Below are positions 1-8,390 of a stretch of 64,000 bases of DNA, piece after piece (position 1 is the first letter of the stretch; each line of letters opens with the position of its first letter). The notes under the pieces are model-generated. The model was not told the DNA's origin, ran no database searches, and saw only the letters and a program-made list of their open reading frames with translations. The stretch spans positions 62,001-126,000 of the forward strand of contig CAVXXM010000013.1 of assembly GCA_963765745.1 (NCBI GenBank), given 5' to 3'. Made by a program: the position numbers and the translations under genes. This stretch comes from JAHFPN01 sp963765745. Lineage in GTDB: Bacteria > Pseudomonadota > Alphaproteobacteria > Rhizobiales > Xanthobacteraceae.

Positions 1-594
1 TTCGGCATCGAGCCGCACTCTTTCCAGTTCCTCACCGGCGCCTCGGGCGCCGGCAAATCCAGCTTGCTGCGGCTGCTGTTCCTGTCGCTGCGGCCGAGCC
101 GCGGACTGATCACGCTGTTCGAGCGCGACGCCTCGCGGCTCACGCTCGACGAGGTCGCCGTGTTCCGGCGCCGGATCGGCGTCGTGTTCCAGGACTTCCG
201 CCTGCTCGATCATCTCACCACCTACGAGAACGTGGCGCTGCCTTTGCGCGTGCAGGGGCGCGACGAGGCGAGCTATCGTTCGGAAGTGACGGAAATTCTG
301 CGCTGGGTCGGGCTCGGCGAGCGCATGGACGCGCTGCCGCCGATTCTCTCGGGCGGCGAGAAGCAGCGCGCCGCGATCGCGCGCGCGCTGATCGGCCGGC
401 CCGAGCTCGTGCTCGCCGACGAACCGACCGGCAACGTCGATCCGACACTGGCGCGGCGGCTGTTGCGGCTATTCGTCGAGCTGCACCGGTCGGGCACCTC
501 GGTGGTGCTCGCGACCCACGACATCGCGCTCATGGACCAGTTCGACGCCCGCCGGCTCGTGCTCGCCGACGGCCGGCTGCATCTCGACGAATGA
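1..594 (+). CDS. ftsE: Cell division ATP-binding protein FtsE (5' partial)
   Basis: ATPase half of the FtsEX complex, which sits at the inner face of the division site and activates septal peptidoglycan hydrolases. The reading frame is open from base 1, so the start lies upstream of the window. Walker A GASGAGKS is encoded at about 40-63, the signature LSGGEKQRAAIARA follows, and Walker B with the catalytic Glu is LVLADEPTGNVD. A His switch is visible in LATHD. The last codons overlap ftsX by 4 bases (ATGA), typical of translational coupling. Identity is clear from the pairing with ftsX. Confidence 0.95.
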   Translation, partial: FGIEPHSFQFLTGASGAGKSSLLRLLFLSLRPSRGLITLFERDASRLTLDEVAVFRRRIGVVFQDFRLLDHLTTYENVALPLRVQGRDEASYRSEVTEILRWVGLGERMDALPPILSGGEKQRAAIARALIGRPELVLADEPTGNVDPTLARRLLRLFVELHRSGTSVVLATHDIALMDQFDARRLVLADGRLHLDE

Positions 595-1547
595 AGAAAC
601 AAGGCTTGAAGGGACAAGAAGTGGCGGACGAGACGGAAAAACCGGGAAAACGGCGCATGAACCCGATCGTGCCGCGCGGCACGGTGGCGGGCTCCTCGCT
701 CGTCGCGGTGATCGCGATCATGACGTTCCTCGCCGGCGTCGCGGCCGGAGCGGTCGAGATCGTGCGGGTGGCCGCGAGCGAATGGCACGCGGACGTGGCG
801 CGCGAAGTGACGATCCAGGTGCGCCCGGTCGAGGGGCGCGATATCGAGGCGGAGATCGGCAAAGCGGTCGATCTGGCGCGACGCACGGCCGGCGTCGCCG
901 ACGCGCGCGCCTATAGCCGCGAGGAGTTGGCGCGCCTGCTCGAGCCGTGGCTCGGCGCCGGCGTCGATCTGCAGGCGCTGCCGGTGCCCCGCCTGGTCGT
1001 GGTGCGGCTCGCCGACGAGCGCGAGGCGGATCTCGCCGGGTTGCGGCGCGCGCTGACGCAGAACGTCGCGGGAGCCAGCCTCGACGACCATCGCGGCTGG
1101 GCGCGGCGGCTGGCGGCGCTTTCCGACGTGGTGATGCTGATCGGCATCGGCGTGCTGGTGCTGGTGCTGCTGGTGACGATCCTGTCGGTTTCGTTCGCGA
1201 CGCGCGGCGCGGTGGCGGCGAACCGGGCGGTGGTCCAGGTGCTGCATCTGGTCGGCGCGCGCGAGTCCTTCATCGCGAGCGCGTTCCAGCGCCATTTCCT
1301 CGTGGTCGGCCTGAACGGGGCGATCCTGGGCGGCGCCGCGGCGGCGCTGTTCTTCCTGTTCGCGGGCGTCGCCCCGGACCTTGTCGCGATCGTGCCCGGC
1401 GGGGGCGAGGCGGCGCTTCTGTTGGGCCGTATCGCCCTTGAGCCCCGCGGCTATGGCTGGATCGCTGCCACCGGCCTGCTCATCGCACTGGTCGCAGCCG
1501 TCGCATCGCGCCGCACGGTGCAACGCACGCTGCGCGGCATCGACTGA
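591..1547 (+). CDS. ftsX: Cell division permease-like protein FtsX
   Basis: Membrane partner of FtsE; it does not transport but transmits ATP hydrolysis to periplasmic amidase regulators. The 318-residue protein has a charged Lys/Glu-rich cytoplasmic N-terminus, a first membrane segment at about residues 35-58, a periplasmic domain to about 180, and three more membrane segments near 183-206, 235-262 and 290-310. This is the four-segment FtsX plan. The start overlaps the ftsE stop (ATGA), which fixes the start choice. Confidence 0.94.
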   Translation: MKKQGLKGQEVADETEKPGKRRMNPIVPRGTVAGSSLVAVIAIMTFLAGVAAGAVEIVRVAASEWHADVAREVTIQVRPVEGRDIEAEIGKAVDLARRTAGVADARAYSREELARLLEPWLGAGVDLQALPVPRLVVVRLADEREADLAGLRRALTQNVAGASLDDHRGWARRLAALSDVVMLIGIGVLVLVLLVTILSVSFATRGAVAANRAVVQVLHLVGARESFIASAFQRHFLVVGLNGAILGGAAAALFFLFAGVAPDLVAIVPGGGEAALLLGRIALEPRGYGWIAATGLLIALVAAVASRRTVQRTLRGID

Positions 1548-1623
1548 TCCGGTAATTAAATACCGCTCTATCGCGGGGACGCCCTAATTCGCGCTACCAT
1601 CCTCGCCGCTGCAGGGAGAGGAA

Positions 1624-2304
1624 ATGGAGGACGCGAGGGAAGCCTCCAGGCGCGTGGAAGCCGGCCGAGGCCGGCGGCACCCGCGCGTCGTCGTGTTGCT
1701 CGGGAGCGTCCTGCTGCTCGCCGCCGGCATGTTGATCGGCGGGTTCCTCGTGTTTGCCGCAACGATCCCGCGCAACGAAGTCGCGCTCGAGCGGCCGGCC
1801 GACGGCATCGTGGTGCTGACCGGCGGCGCCTCACGCATCGAGGATGCGATCGACCTGCTCGCCGCGAAGCGCGGGCGGCGGCTCCTGATTACCGGCGTGC
1901 ATCCGCATACCAACCCGGGCGAGATCGCGCGCCGCAGCGGGGAAGTCGAACGTTTGTTCGGCTGCTGCATCGACCTCGACCGCGAAGCGCTGAACACGAT
2001 CGGCAACGCGGTCGCCGCCGCGCGCTGGGCCAAAGAAAAGAAGTTTCGCTCGCTGATCGTGGTGACATCGGCCTGGCACATGCCCCGCGCGCTGATCGAG
2101 CTGGCGCGCGAAATGCCGGATGTGCTGCTGGTGCCTTACCCGGTGGTCAGCGAGCGCATGCGCGAAGAAGGCTGGTGGTCGCGCGCGGAAACCGCGCGGC
2201 TCCTGTTCGTCGAGTACGTGAAATACGTGGCCGCGCTCGCGCGCCTTCGCATCGAACCGCCGCATGTCGGCGTGAACCGCGCGCCCGGGCGCGGGATCGC
2301 TTGA
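1624..2304 (+). CDS. YdcF family (DUF218) membrane-anchored protein
   Basis: A 226-residue protein with one N-terminal membrane segment (about residues 20-45) followed by a DUF218 / YdcF domain. Visible family motifs are VVLTGGASRIEDAIDLL near the start of the domain, the GNAVAAARWA helix, and the VVTSAWHMPRAL segment. Related proteins (E. coli SanA, ElyC, YdcF) act in envelope maintenance, and the biochemical activity is not settled. It lies between ftsEX and an acyltransferase gene on the same strand, an envelope-related block. Start ATG has a GAGAGGAA ribosome-binding site just upstream. Confidence 0.85.
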   Translation: MEDAREASRRVEAGRGRRHPRVVVLLGSVLLLAAGMLIGGFLVFAATIPRNEVALERPADGIVVLTGGASRIEDAIDLLAAKRGRRLLITGVHPHTNPGEIARRSGEVERLFGCCIDLDREALNTIGNAVAAARWAKEKKFRSLIVVTSAWHMPRALIELAREMPDVLLVPYPVVSERMREEGWWSRAETARLLFVEYVKYVAALARLRIEPPHVGVNRAPGRGIA

Positions 2305-2322
2305 ACTGAACGGACTCTAGCC

Positions 2323-3081
2323 GTGCTCCTGCTCCGCTCGCTCCTGTTCCATGCCTGCTTTCATCTCAACACGATTTTGCATCTGATTATTTGTTTGCCG
2401 TTCCTGCTCTTGCCGCGGCGCATTTTCTGGAAGGCGGTGCATAGCTGGGCCAGGGTCAATCATTGGCTCCTGCATACGATCTGCGGAACGAACTTCGAGA
2501 TAAAAGGATACGAACGGATTCCGCCGGGCGCGCTGTTGATCGCCGCCAAGCACCAATCGGCGTGGGAGACGTTCGCGCTGGTCATATTGTTCTCCGACCC
2601 GTTCTATGTGCTCAAGCGCGAGCTGATGTGGCTGCCGGTGTTCGGCTGGTATGTCGCCAAGGCCGAGATGATACCGATCCGGCGCGGAGCCGGCGGAACG
2701 GCGCTTGGCGAGATCACCGAACGGGCGAAGGTCAAGATCGCACGTGGCCGTCAACTCATCCTGTTCCCGGAGGGCACGCGCCGGGCGGTTGGCGCCGAGC
2801 CGGCTTACAAGTTCGGAGTCGTCCGCCTCTATCACGAGCTTGGCGTGCGCTGCTTCCCGGTCGCCCTCAATTCGGGCGTGTTCTGGCCCCGTCGCACGTT
2901 CAGGATTTATCCGGGCACGATCCGGATGGAATTTCTGGAGCCGATCGAGCCCGGGCTCCCGGAAGATGAATTCAAGACGCGCATGCAGGACGCGATCGAA
3001 ACCGCCACCGCGCGCCTCGTGGCCCAAGGTCGTGCTGAGTTGGAAGCAACGCTAGGACAGCCTGCCCGCGAAGTCGGTTGA
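2323..3081 (+). CDS. plsC: 1-acyl-sn-glycerol-3-phosphate acyltransferase (PlsC family)
   Basis: Acylates lysophosphatidic acid to phosphatidic acid at the inner membrane (family knowledge). The 252-residue protein begins with a GTG codon and has an N-terminal hydrophobic anchor (about residues 5-30). The catalytic block I is HQSAWE, so the usual HX4D aspartate is a glutamate here. Block III is LFPEGTR. Block II and IV features surround PIRRGAG and VALNSG. The gene lies 18 bases after ydcF. Its TGA stop overlaps the -35 element of the next promoter. Confidence 0.9.
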   Translation: MLLLRSLLFHACFHLNTILHLIICLPFLLLPRRIFWKAVHSWARVNHWLLHTICGTNFEIKGYERIPPGALLIAAKHQSAWETFALVILFSDPFYVLKRELMWLPVFGWYVAKAEMIPIRRGAGGTALGEITERAKVKIARGRQLILFPEGTRRAVGAEPAYKFGVVRLYHELGVRCFPVALNSGVFWPRRTFRIYPGTIRMEFLEPIEPGLPEDEFKTRMQDAIETATARLVAQGRAELEATLGQPAREVG

Positions 3082-3110
3082 CAAAATTCTATTTTGTTCT
3101 ATCTTTGTTC
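3078..3110 (+). promoter_or_regulatory. Promoter with LexA (SOS) box of the alphaproteobacterial type
   Basis: A perfect -35 hexamer TTGACA (3078-3083) is followed after 16 bases by TATCTT (3100-3105). Over the -10 lies GTTC-N7-GTTC (3096-3110, spacer tatcttt), which is the direct-repeat LexA operator of alphaproteobacteria. The element reads toward the gene at 3134. A repressor bound here would block RNA polymerase, so the downstream gene should be DNA-damage inducible. The motif match is direct; LexA control is inference. Confidence 0.7.
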
Positions 3111-3133
3111 TCCACGCTGGTGATTCGTTTTTA

Positions 3134-3616
3134 GTGAGTATTCCCATGTGGTTAGCCAACAAAGCCGAGTACGAAGGCCCGTTGCGTACGGTGCGGCATC
3201 CGGCGCTCGCCGAGCGGTTCCGTTTCTGGCGCGGCGCTTCCGGGCGGCGTTACGTGTGCAGCGTTTTCTCGCCCCAAGCGGCGCCAGCTTACGAAACCTC
3301 GGTGGCGCTGCATGTCCGCCGGACGCCGGGCGGCCCCGTGGTCGTAGCGATCCGGGCGGGAAGCGATGCTCGGCCCGTTCCGGCCGCCGACGAAGTTCAT
3401 ATCCATCTCATGCGAGACGAAGCCGAGGGACTAGCGCGGGCGCTTGCCGATCTCGCTGCGCTCGTCGCGCCAGCGATCGAGAGCGACCGAAAGCCGATCC
3501 TGGTCCGCCTACCGCAAGGCGTCCGCCCCCGCCGTCACACGCGCGCGGCGAGCCATTCGAAGGCGTGGTCGCGGATGCCGAGCTCAGAGAGCTCCTTGGC
3601 GGTCGCCAGCACGTAG
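3134..3616 (+). CDS. Small uncharacterised protein behind an SOS-type promoter
   Basis: A 160-residue soluble protein that I do not recognise. It starts with GTG; an in-frame ATG at 3146 is an equally good start and neither has a strong Shine-Dalgarno. Residues about 5-115 look like a folded domain (Trp, Arg and Tyr rich at first, then an acidic helix around residues 90-115). The C-terminal 25-30 residues are Ser/Arg rich and overlap the end of chaC on the other strand by 82 bases, so the true end could be earlier in the family. The TTGACA / GTTC-N7-GTTC promoter directly upstream suggests induction by DNA damage. Confidence 0.6.
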   Translation: MSIPMWLANKAEYEGPLRTVRHPALAERFRFWRGASGRRYVCSVFSPQAAPAYETSVALHVRRTPGGPVVVAIRAGSDARPVPAADEVHIHLMRDEAEGLARALADLAALVAPAIESDRKPILVRLPQGVRPRRHTRAASHSKAWSRMPSSESSLAVAST

Positions 3617-4065
3617 TCGCGATTGATGCCGGAACGACCGTGGCCCTGGCGCACAAGACGCAATTGCGTCTCGAGCGGCAGCTTGCCGGCATATTGCGGA
3701 TGCGAGCGGTCGACCAGATAGGTGACCGCGCGCACGCGCCGTTGCGGATCGTCGAGCAGATCGACGGCGCGCGTGACTTCCAGATAGACTTTGGTTGCCT
3801 GCTCGCGTTCGCGCAAATACTCGAGCGTGGCCTCGCGCTTCCTGCCGTCGACGCGGAACGCGATGCCGCGGCAGGAGCCGCCGCGATCGAGGCCGAGCAC
3901 GAGACCGGGCTTCTCGGGCGTGCCGCGATGCACGTGGGAATAGACGCAGAGCGCGCGATGCGCGCCGATGAGCCGCGCCGGCCGGCGTTCCAGAAAATCG
4001 AACTCCGGCCGCCACATTAGCGAGCCGTAGCCGAGCACCCAGAATTCGGAATCCGCAGCCGACAT
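3535..4065 (-). CDS. chaC: Gamma-glutamylcyclotransferase, ChaC type
   Basis: Likely cleaves glutathione to 5-oxoproline and Cys-Gly in the cytosol (ChaC family). The 176-residue length fits. The substrate-binding motif appears as GYGSLMW at residues 13-19, and an acidic LREREQ segment in the middle carries the expected catalytic Glu. It is transcribed in the same direction as the tyrC-hisC-chorismate mutase operon, 9 bases after tyrC, so it probably shares that transcript. Its 3' end overlaps the small plus-strand gene at 3134-3616. Confidence 0.88.
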   Translation of the reverse strand: MSAADSEFWVLGYGSLMWRPEFDFLERRPARLIGAHRALCVYSHVHRGTPEKPGLVLGLDRGGSCRGIAFRVDGRKREATLEYLREREQATKVYLEVTRAVDLLDDPQRRVRAVTYLVDRSHPQYAGKLPLETQLRLVRQGHGRSGINRDYVLATAKELSELGIRDHAFEWLAARV

Positions 4066-4074
4066 CGCTTCGTA

Positions 4075-5049
4075 TCAGTCGCCCGAAGCGTAGGGTCGCG
4101 GCATGGGCGTCGTTGGCTCCTGCGCGCCATGCGGCCGGCCGAAATCGGGCGCCGCCGTCTCCTGGCCGATCTCGATGATCGAGCGGCGGATGCCGCGGGT
4201 GCGCGTGAAGAGATCGAACAGCGTCTGCCCGTCGCCCGTGCGGATGGCGCGCGTGAGCGAGGCGAGATCCTCGTTGAAGCGGCCGAGCATCTCCAGCACC
4301 GCTTCCTTGTTGTTGAGGAACACGTCGCGCCACATGGTCGGATCGGAGGCGGCGATGCGGGTGAAGTCGCGGAAGCCGCCGGCGGAAAACTTCATCACCT
4401 CGGAGCTCGTCACTTCCTCGAGATGCGCCGCCGTGCCGACGATATTGTAGGCGATCAGATGCGGCAGGTGGCTGGTGATCGCGAGCGTGAGATCGTGGTG
4501 CGCCGGATCCATGGTCTCGACATTGGCGCCGAGCGTCTCCCAGAAGCGCTTGAGCTTGTCGACCGCCTTGGCGTCGGCGCCCGGCAGCGGCGTCAGGATG
4601 CACCAGCGGTTCTGAAACAGCTCGGCAAAGCCGGCGTCCGGGCCGGAATGCTCGGTGCCCGCCACCGGATGGGCCGGGATGAAATGCGCGTGTGCGGGCA
4701 CATGCGGAGCCATGTCCCGGACGATCGCGCTTTTCACCGAGCCCACGTCGGACAGGATCGCGCCGGCCTTCAGCACCGGGCCGATCTGCGCCGCGATCGC
4801 GCCGCAGGCGCCGACCGGCGCGCAGACGATGACCAGATCGGCGCCCTTGGCCGCCTCCGCGTTGGTCTCAAAGACCTGATCCGCGATGCCGAGTTCGGCA
4901 ACGCGCTTGCGGGTCGAAGCCGAGCGCGATGTCGCAACGATCGAGCCTGCCGCACCCGTTGCGCGGGCGGCGTGTGCGATGGAGGAGCCGATGAGGCCGA
5001 CGCCGATAAGGGCGAGGCGCTCGATGACCGGCGCTTTCTTCTCAGCCAC
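4075..5049 (-). CDS. tyrC: Prephenate / arogenate (cyclohexadienyl) dehydrogenase
   Basis: Oxidative decarboxylation of prephenate or arogenate in tyrosine synthesis. The 324-residue protein has a Rossmann motif GVGLIGSS near residues 17-24, the DVGSVKSAI segment and the catalytic-region motif HPVAGTEHSG, followed by the helical dimerisation domain. It overlaps the upstream hisC by 8 bases. The operon chorismate mutase - hisC - tyrC supplies the mutase, aminotransferase and dehydrogenase steps together. Whether prephenate or arogenate is preferred cannot be read from sequence. Confidence 0.92.
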   Translation of the reverse strand: MAEKKAPVIERLALIGVGLIGSSIAHAARATGAAGSIVATSRSASTRKRVAELGIADQVFETNAEAAKGADLVIVCAPVGACGAIAAQIGPVLKAGAILSDVGSVKSAIVRDMAPHVPAHAHFIPAHPVAGTEHSGPDAGFAELFQNRWCILTPLPGADAKAVDKLKRFWETLGANVETMDPAHHDLTLAITSHLPHLIAYNIVGTAAHLEEVTSSEVMKFSAGGFRDFTRIAASDPTMWRDVFLNNKEAVLEMLGRFNEDLASLTRAIRTGDGQTLFDLFTRTRGIRRSIIEIGQETAAPDFGRPHGAQEPTTPMPRPYASGD

Positions 5050-6154
5050 GGCCGGCCCCGTTCAGGAACTCTTTGAGCGCACCGACCACGAGCCGGTTGG
5101 CTTCCTCGGTTCCCACCGTCATGCGCAGCGCGTCGGGCAGCTTGTAGGGCTCGAGCCGCCGCAGTACGAGGCCGCGCTTGACGAGAAACGCGTCGGCGTC
5201 CTTGGCGGTCTTGCCCGGCTTTTTCGGGAAGTGGATCAGCACGAAGTTGCCGACGCTCGGCGTCACTTCGAGCCCGAGCGCACGGATCTCCTCGGTGAGC
5301 CAGGCGAGCCAGCGCGTATTGTGCGCGGCCGCGTTCTCCACGTGCGCGGTATCGGAAAGCGCCGCGACGCCTGCGGCGATAGCCGGCGCGTTCACGTTGA
5401 AAGGACCGCGCGTGCGGTTGATCGCATCGACGACGTAGGCGGGCGCATACATCCACCCGAGCCGCAGCGCCGCCAGTCCGTAGATTTTCGAAAACGTGCG
5501 CAGCATCACCACGTTGTCGCTGGTCGCGACGAGCTCGATGCCGGATTCGTAGTCGTTCTTGCGCACGTATTCCGCATAGGCCGCGTCGATCGCGAGCAAT
5601 ACATGCGGCGGCAAGGCCGCGTGCAGGCGGCGCACTTCGGAGATCGGCAGATACGTCCCGGTCGGGTTGTTCGGATTGGCGATAAAGACGATCTTGGTCT
5701 TCGGCGTCACCGCCGCCAGAATCGCATCGACATCGGCGGTGAGGTTGTTCTCCGCCGCCACCACGGGCTTGGCGTTCGCCGCGAGCGTCGCGATCCGGTA
5801 CACGAGGAAGCCGTGCGTGGTGTAGATCGCCTCGTCGCCGGGCTCGAGAAACGCACGCGCCAGGAGCGCCAATAGCTCGTCGGAGCCCGCACCGCACACG
5901 ATGCGCGCAGGATCGAGGCCGAAGGCGCGGCCGATGGCTTCACGCAGCGCCGTCGCGGCGCCGTCGGGGTAATAGCTGAGGCTGCCCGCCACCGCGCGAT
6001 AGGCCTCGACTGCCTTCGCGCTCGGGCCGAGCGGTGTCTCGTTGGATGAGAGCTTGAACACCTTGGCCGCGCCCGGTGCCTCGCTGCGGCCGGGCACATA
6101 GGGATCGATGCCGAGGACGCCCGGATGCGGGACGGGATGCTTGCGCGCGCTCAT
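5042..6154 (-). CDS. hisC: Histidinol-phosphate / aromatic aminotransferase HisC
   Basis: PLP enzyme of fold type I, 370 residues. The Schiff-base lysine lies in RTFSKIYGLAALRLGW, and the substrate-side motifs NPNNPTGT and GAGSDELL are present. HisC enzymes in this operon context are often also used for phenylalanine and tyrosine transamination; here the gene lies between chorismate mutase and tyrC rather than in a his operon, which supports an aromatic role. Start overlaps the chorismate mutase stop by 4 bases. Confidence 0.92.
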   Translation of the reverse strand: MSARKHPVPHPGVLGIDPYVPGRSEAPGAAKVFKLSSNETPLGPSAKAVEAYRAVAGSLSYYPDGAATALREAIGRAFGLDPARIVCGAGSDELLALLARAFLEPGDEAIYTTHGFLVYRIATLAANAKPVVAAENNLTADVDAILAAVTPKTKIVFIANPNNPTGTYLPISEVRRLHAALPPHVLLAIDAAYAEYVRKNDYESGIELVATSDNVVMLRTFSKIYGLAALRLGWMYAPAYVVDAINRTRGPFNVNAPAIAAGVAALSDTAHVENAAAHNTRWLAWLTEEIRALGLEVTPSVGNFVLIHFPKKPGKTAKDADAFLVKRGLVLRRLEPYKLPDALRMTVGTEEANRLVVGALKEFLNGAGRG

Positions 6155-7050
6155 GACTTCGCTCCGGACTTATCTTCGGCGGCTTGAGGCGCATGCATAT
6201 AGCGGGTGGCGTGGCCGCCGACGAGGGCTTCGCCGCGCACCGAGATGCCGGCCTTCACGAGCGCATCGCGAATCTCGGAGAGCGTCTTGCCGGGGGAGAG
6301 CGAAACGAGCAGCGACGCGCCATCGAACTTGCCCTCGGGCACGGCGATCAGCTCGGCGAATTGTGCCAGCGTTTTCGCCGCCTGCGCGGTCCAGCCGGAG
6401 ACTTTCAGGCTCCAGCATGCGACCTCGTTGGCCGCCGCGTCGGAGCCGAGCGGCTTCGAGACGACGAACAGCGGCACCGAGGCCGGATGATCGGTCCGCT
6501 CCACGAACGGGAGCCGCGCGATGATCTTCGGCGCGTCGGGGCGCTCGAGCGCGGCCCACCACGCACCGCTTCCGGCGACCGAGGTCGCGGGAACCAGGCC
6601 GAGATCGCCTTTTGAAGCAGCAACCGCGGTCACGACTGCGTCGGCGTTGCGCTCCGCCTTGAGCGGCACGGTGAAGCCAAAATGGAAGCGCGCCGAGTCG
6701 CGCACTTCGGCCTCGCCGGCAGCGAAATCCGCGTGCACTTTGAACGGCGCCTGCACATAGGTGAAGGTCGCGATCAGCACGCGCCAGATGCTCTCGACCG
6801 TGTCGAGGGGCAGAATCCCACGGTGGCGCTCGACCAGCCGGCGCATCATCTCGGCCTCGCGCGCCGGCCGGAAGGCGGCGCCGGATTCCTGCGTGCGCTT
6901 GACCTCGATCAGACGGTCGATGATCTCGCCGCGCTCGATCAGGCGCGCGTGCAGCTCCGCGTCGATGCGATCGATCTCGGCGCGCAGATCCGCAAGCGTC
7001 GCGGCGGTGGCGGCGTTAACCTTCGGAGGTTGGGACTTCGACATCGGCAT
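6151..7050 (-). CDS. Chorismate mutase (AroQ class) with a C-terminal extension
   Basis: First gene of the minus-strand aromatic operon, 299 residues. Residues about 18-105 form the helical AroQ chorismate mutase domain (LRAEIDRIDAELHARLIERG, then the VKRTQE and RPAREAEMMRRL segments). The remaining 190 residues are not prephenate dehydratase by any motif I can see: they lack the dehydratase catalytic TRF motif. They may be a degenerate dehydratase/ACT-like region seen in related Hyphomicrobiales proteins. Expected role is chorismate to prephenate. Start ATG; a second ATG two codons later is possible. Confidence 0.85.
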   Translation of the reverse strand: MPMSKSQPPKVNAATAATLADLRAEIDRIDAELHARLIERGEIIDRLIEVKRTQESGAAFRPAREAEMMRRLVERHRGILPLDTVESIWRVLIATFTYVQAPFKVHADFAAGEAEVRDSARFHFGFTVPLKAERNADAVVTAVAASKGDLGLVPATSVAGSGAWWAALERPDAPKIIARLPFVERTDHPASVPLFVVSKPLGSDAAANEVACWSLKVSGWTAQAAKTLAQFAELIAVPEGKFDGASLLVSLSPGKTLSEIRDALVKAGISVRGEALVGGHATRYMHAPQAAEDKSGAKS

Positions 7051-7108
7051 GGGCGGCGCTTTCTGGCGGCGTGGTGTAGCGCGCGGCAGCGCGAACGCAA
7101 AGAAAACA

Positions 7109-7137
7109 TTGACAGATTAATGAACCGGCCCATAGCT
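7109..7137 (+). promoter_or_regulatory. Candidate metX promoter
   Basis: TTGACA at 7109-7114 matches the -35 consensus perfectly. About 17 bases later lies catagc (7131-7136), a weak -10. It is 60-70 bases before the metX start codon and inside the divergent gap to the aromatic operon. Only the -35 is convincing. Confidence 0.45.
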
Positions 7138-7139
7138 CT

Positions 7140-7166
7140 AGCCCGCCCGCGGGCTATGCGCGGGCG
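7140..7166 (+). promoter_or_regulatory. Two mutually exclusive GC hairpins in the metX leader
   Basis: Bases 7140-7145 (agcccg) pair with 7150-7155 (cgggct). Alternatively 7144-7151 (cgcccgcg) pair with 7159-7166 (cgcgggcg), an 8-bp all-GC stem. The two stems share bases and cannot form together. The second stem ends 4 bases before the gaggg ribosome-binding site (7171-7175) of metX. It does not match the SAM-II core I know from alphaproteobacterial met genes. A regulatory role is inference. Confidence 0.35.
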
Positions 7167-7180
7167 CTTTCGAGGGTTTC

Positions 7181-8386
7181 ATGAGCGTGGTGCGTGCCGA
7201 TCTTGAAGGAGCTGCAAACCGCGCCGGCGCCGTGCGCCGCGAGGTGGACGAGCCGCGTTCGCCGGTCGTCCGCTTCGGCGCGGACAAGCCCCTGAAGCTC
7301 GACGCCGGCGTCTCGCTGTCGCCGTTCCAGGTCGCCTACGAGACCTACGGCACGCTCAACGCGAACAAGTCGAACGCGATCCTGGTCTGCCACGCGCTCT
7401 CCGGCGACCAATATGTGTTCGGCGAGCATCCGGCGACCGGCAAGCCGGGCTGGTGGGAGACCATGGTCGGGCCCGGCAAGCCGATCGACACCGACCGCTT
7501 CTTCGTGATCTGCCCGAACGTGCTCGGCGGCTGCATGGGCACCACGGGACCGGCGTCGCGCAATCCCGCGACCGGCGAGCCGTATGGACTGTCGCTGCCG
7601 GTGATCACGATCCGCGACACGGTGCGGGCGCAAGCGATGCTGCTCGACCATCTCGGCATCGAGAGTCTGTTTTGCGTAACCGGCGGCTCCATGGGCGCGA
7701 TGCAGGCGCTGCAATGGGCGGTGAGCTATCCGTCGCGCGTGTTCGCGACGCTGCCGCTCGCCGGCGCCGCGCGCCATTCGGCGCAGAACATCGCTTTCCA
7801 CGAGGTCGGCCGCCAGGCGATCATGGCCGATCCCGACTGGCGCGATGGTCATTATCTCCTCGACGGCACGATCCCGCGCCGCGGGCTCGCCGTCGCGCGC
7901 ATGGCCGCGCACATCACCTATCTCTCCGACGCCGCGCTGCATCGGAAATTCGGCCGCAAGCTGCAGGATCGCGAGACCTGGACGTTCGGCTTCGACGCCG
8001 ATTTCCAGGTCGAGAGCTATCTGCGCCATCAGGGCTCGATGTTCGTCGAGCGCTTCGACGCCAACAGCTATCTCTACATCACGCGCGCGATGGATTATTT
8101 CGATCTCGCCGCCGATTATGGCGGCGTGCTCGCCAACGCATTCAAGGGCGCCAAGGCGCGATTCTGCGTCGTCTCGTTCACGTCCGATTGGCTGTTCCCC
8201 ACCGCCGACGCACGCGCGATCGTGCATGCGCTGAACGCGGCTGCGGCGCCGGTTTCGTTCGCCGAGATCGAGACCGACAAGGGCCACGACGCCTTCCTGC
8301 TCGAAGAGCCCGAGCTGTTCGCCATCGTGCGCGGGTTCCTCGAAGGCGCCGCGCGGGCGCGCGGCCTGCCGGCCGCCAAGGGTTGA
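7181..8386 (+). CDS. metX: Homoserine O-acetyltransferase MetX
   Basis: Alpha/beta-hydrolase that activates homoserine for methionine synthesis, 401 residues. The nucleophile serine lies in VTGGSMGAMQAL, the family block GCMGTTGPAS is present, and the acid and base are in SDWLFP and DKGHDAFLLE. The start ATG has GAGGG 6 bases upstream. It is followed after 4 bases by metW, the usual pair in alpha- and betaproteobacteria, where MetW works with MetX. The acyl donor (acetyl or succinyl) is not certain from motifs alone. Confidence 0.94.
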   Translation: MSVVRADLEGAANRAGAVRREVDEPRSPVVRFGADKPLKLDAGVSLSPFQVAYETYGTLNANKSNAILVCHALSGDQYVFGEHPATGKPGWWETMVGPGKPIDTDRFFVICPNVLGGCMGTTGPASRNPATGEPYGLSLPVITIRDTVRAQAMLLDHLGIESLFCVTGGSMGAMQALQWAVSYPSRVFATLPLAGAARHSAQNIAFHEVGRQAIMADPDWRDGHYLLDGTIPRRGLAVARMAAHITYLSDAALHRKFGRKLQDRETWTFGFDADFQVESYLRHQGSMFVERFDANSYLYITRAMDYFDLAADYGGVLANAFKGAKARFCVVSFTSDWLFPTADARAIVHALNAAAAPVSFAEIETDKGHDAFLLEEPELFAIVRGFLEGAARARGLPAAKG

Positions 8387-8390
8387 ACCG

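Noticed and set aside
7051..7180. SAM-II riboswitch before metX
   Set aside because: The gap lacks the SAM-II pseudoknot core that I know; only GC hairpins are present, so I report them as an unassigned structure.
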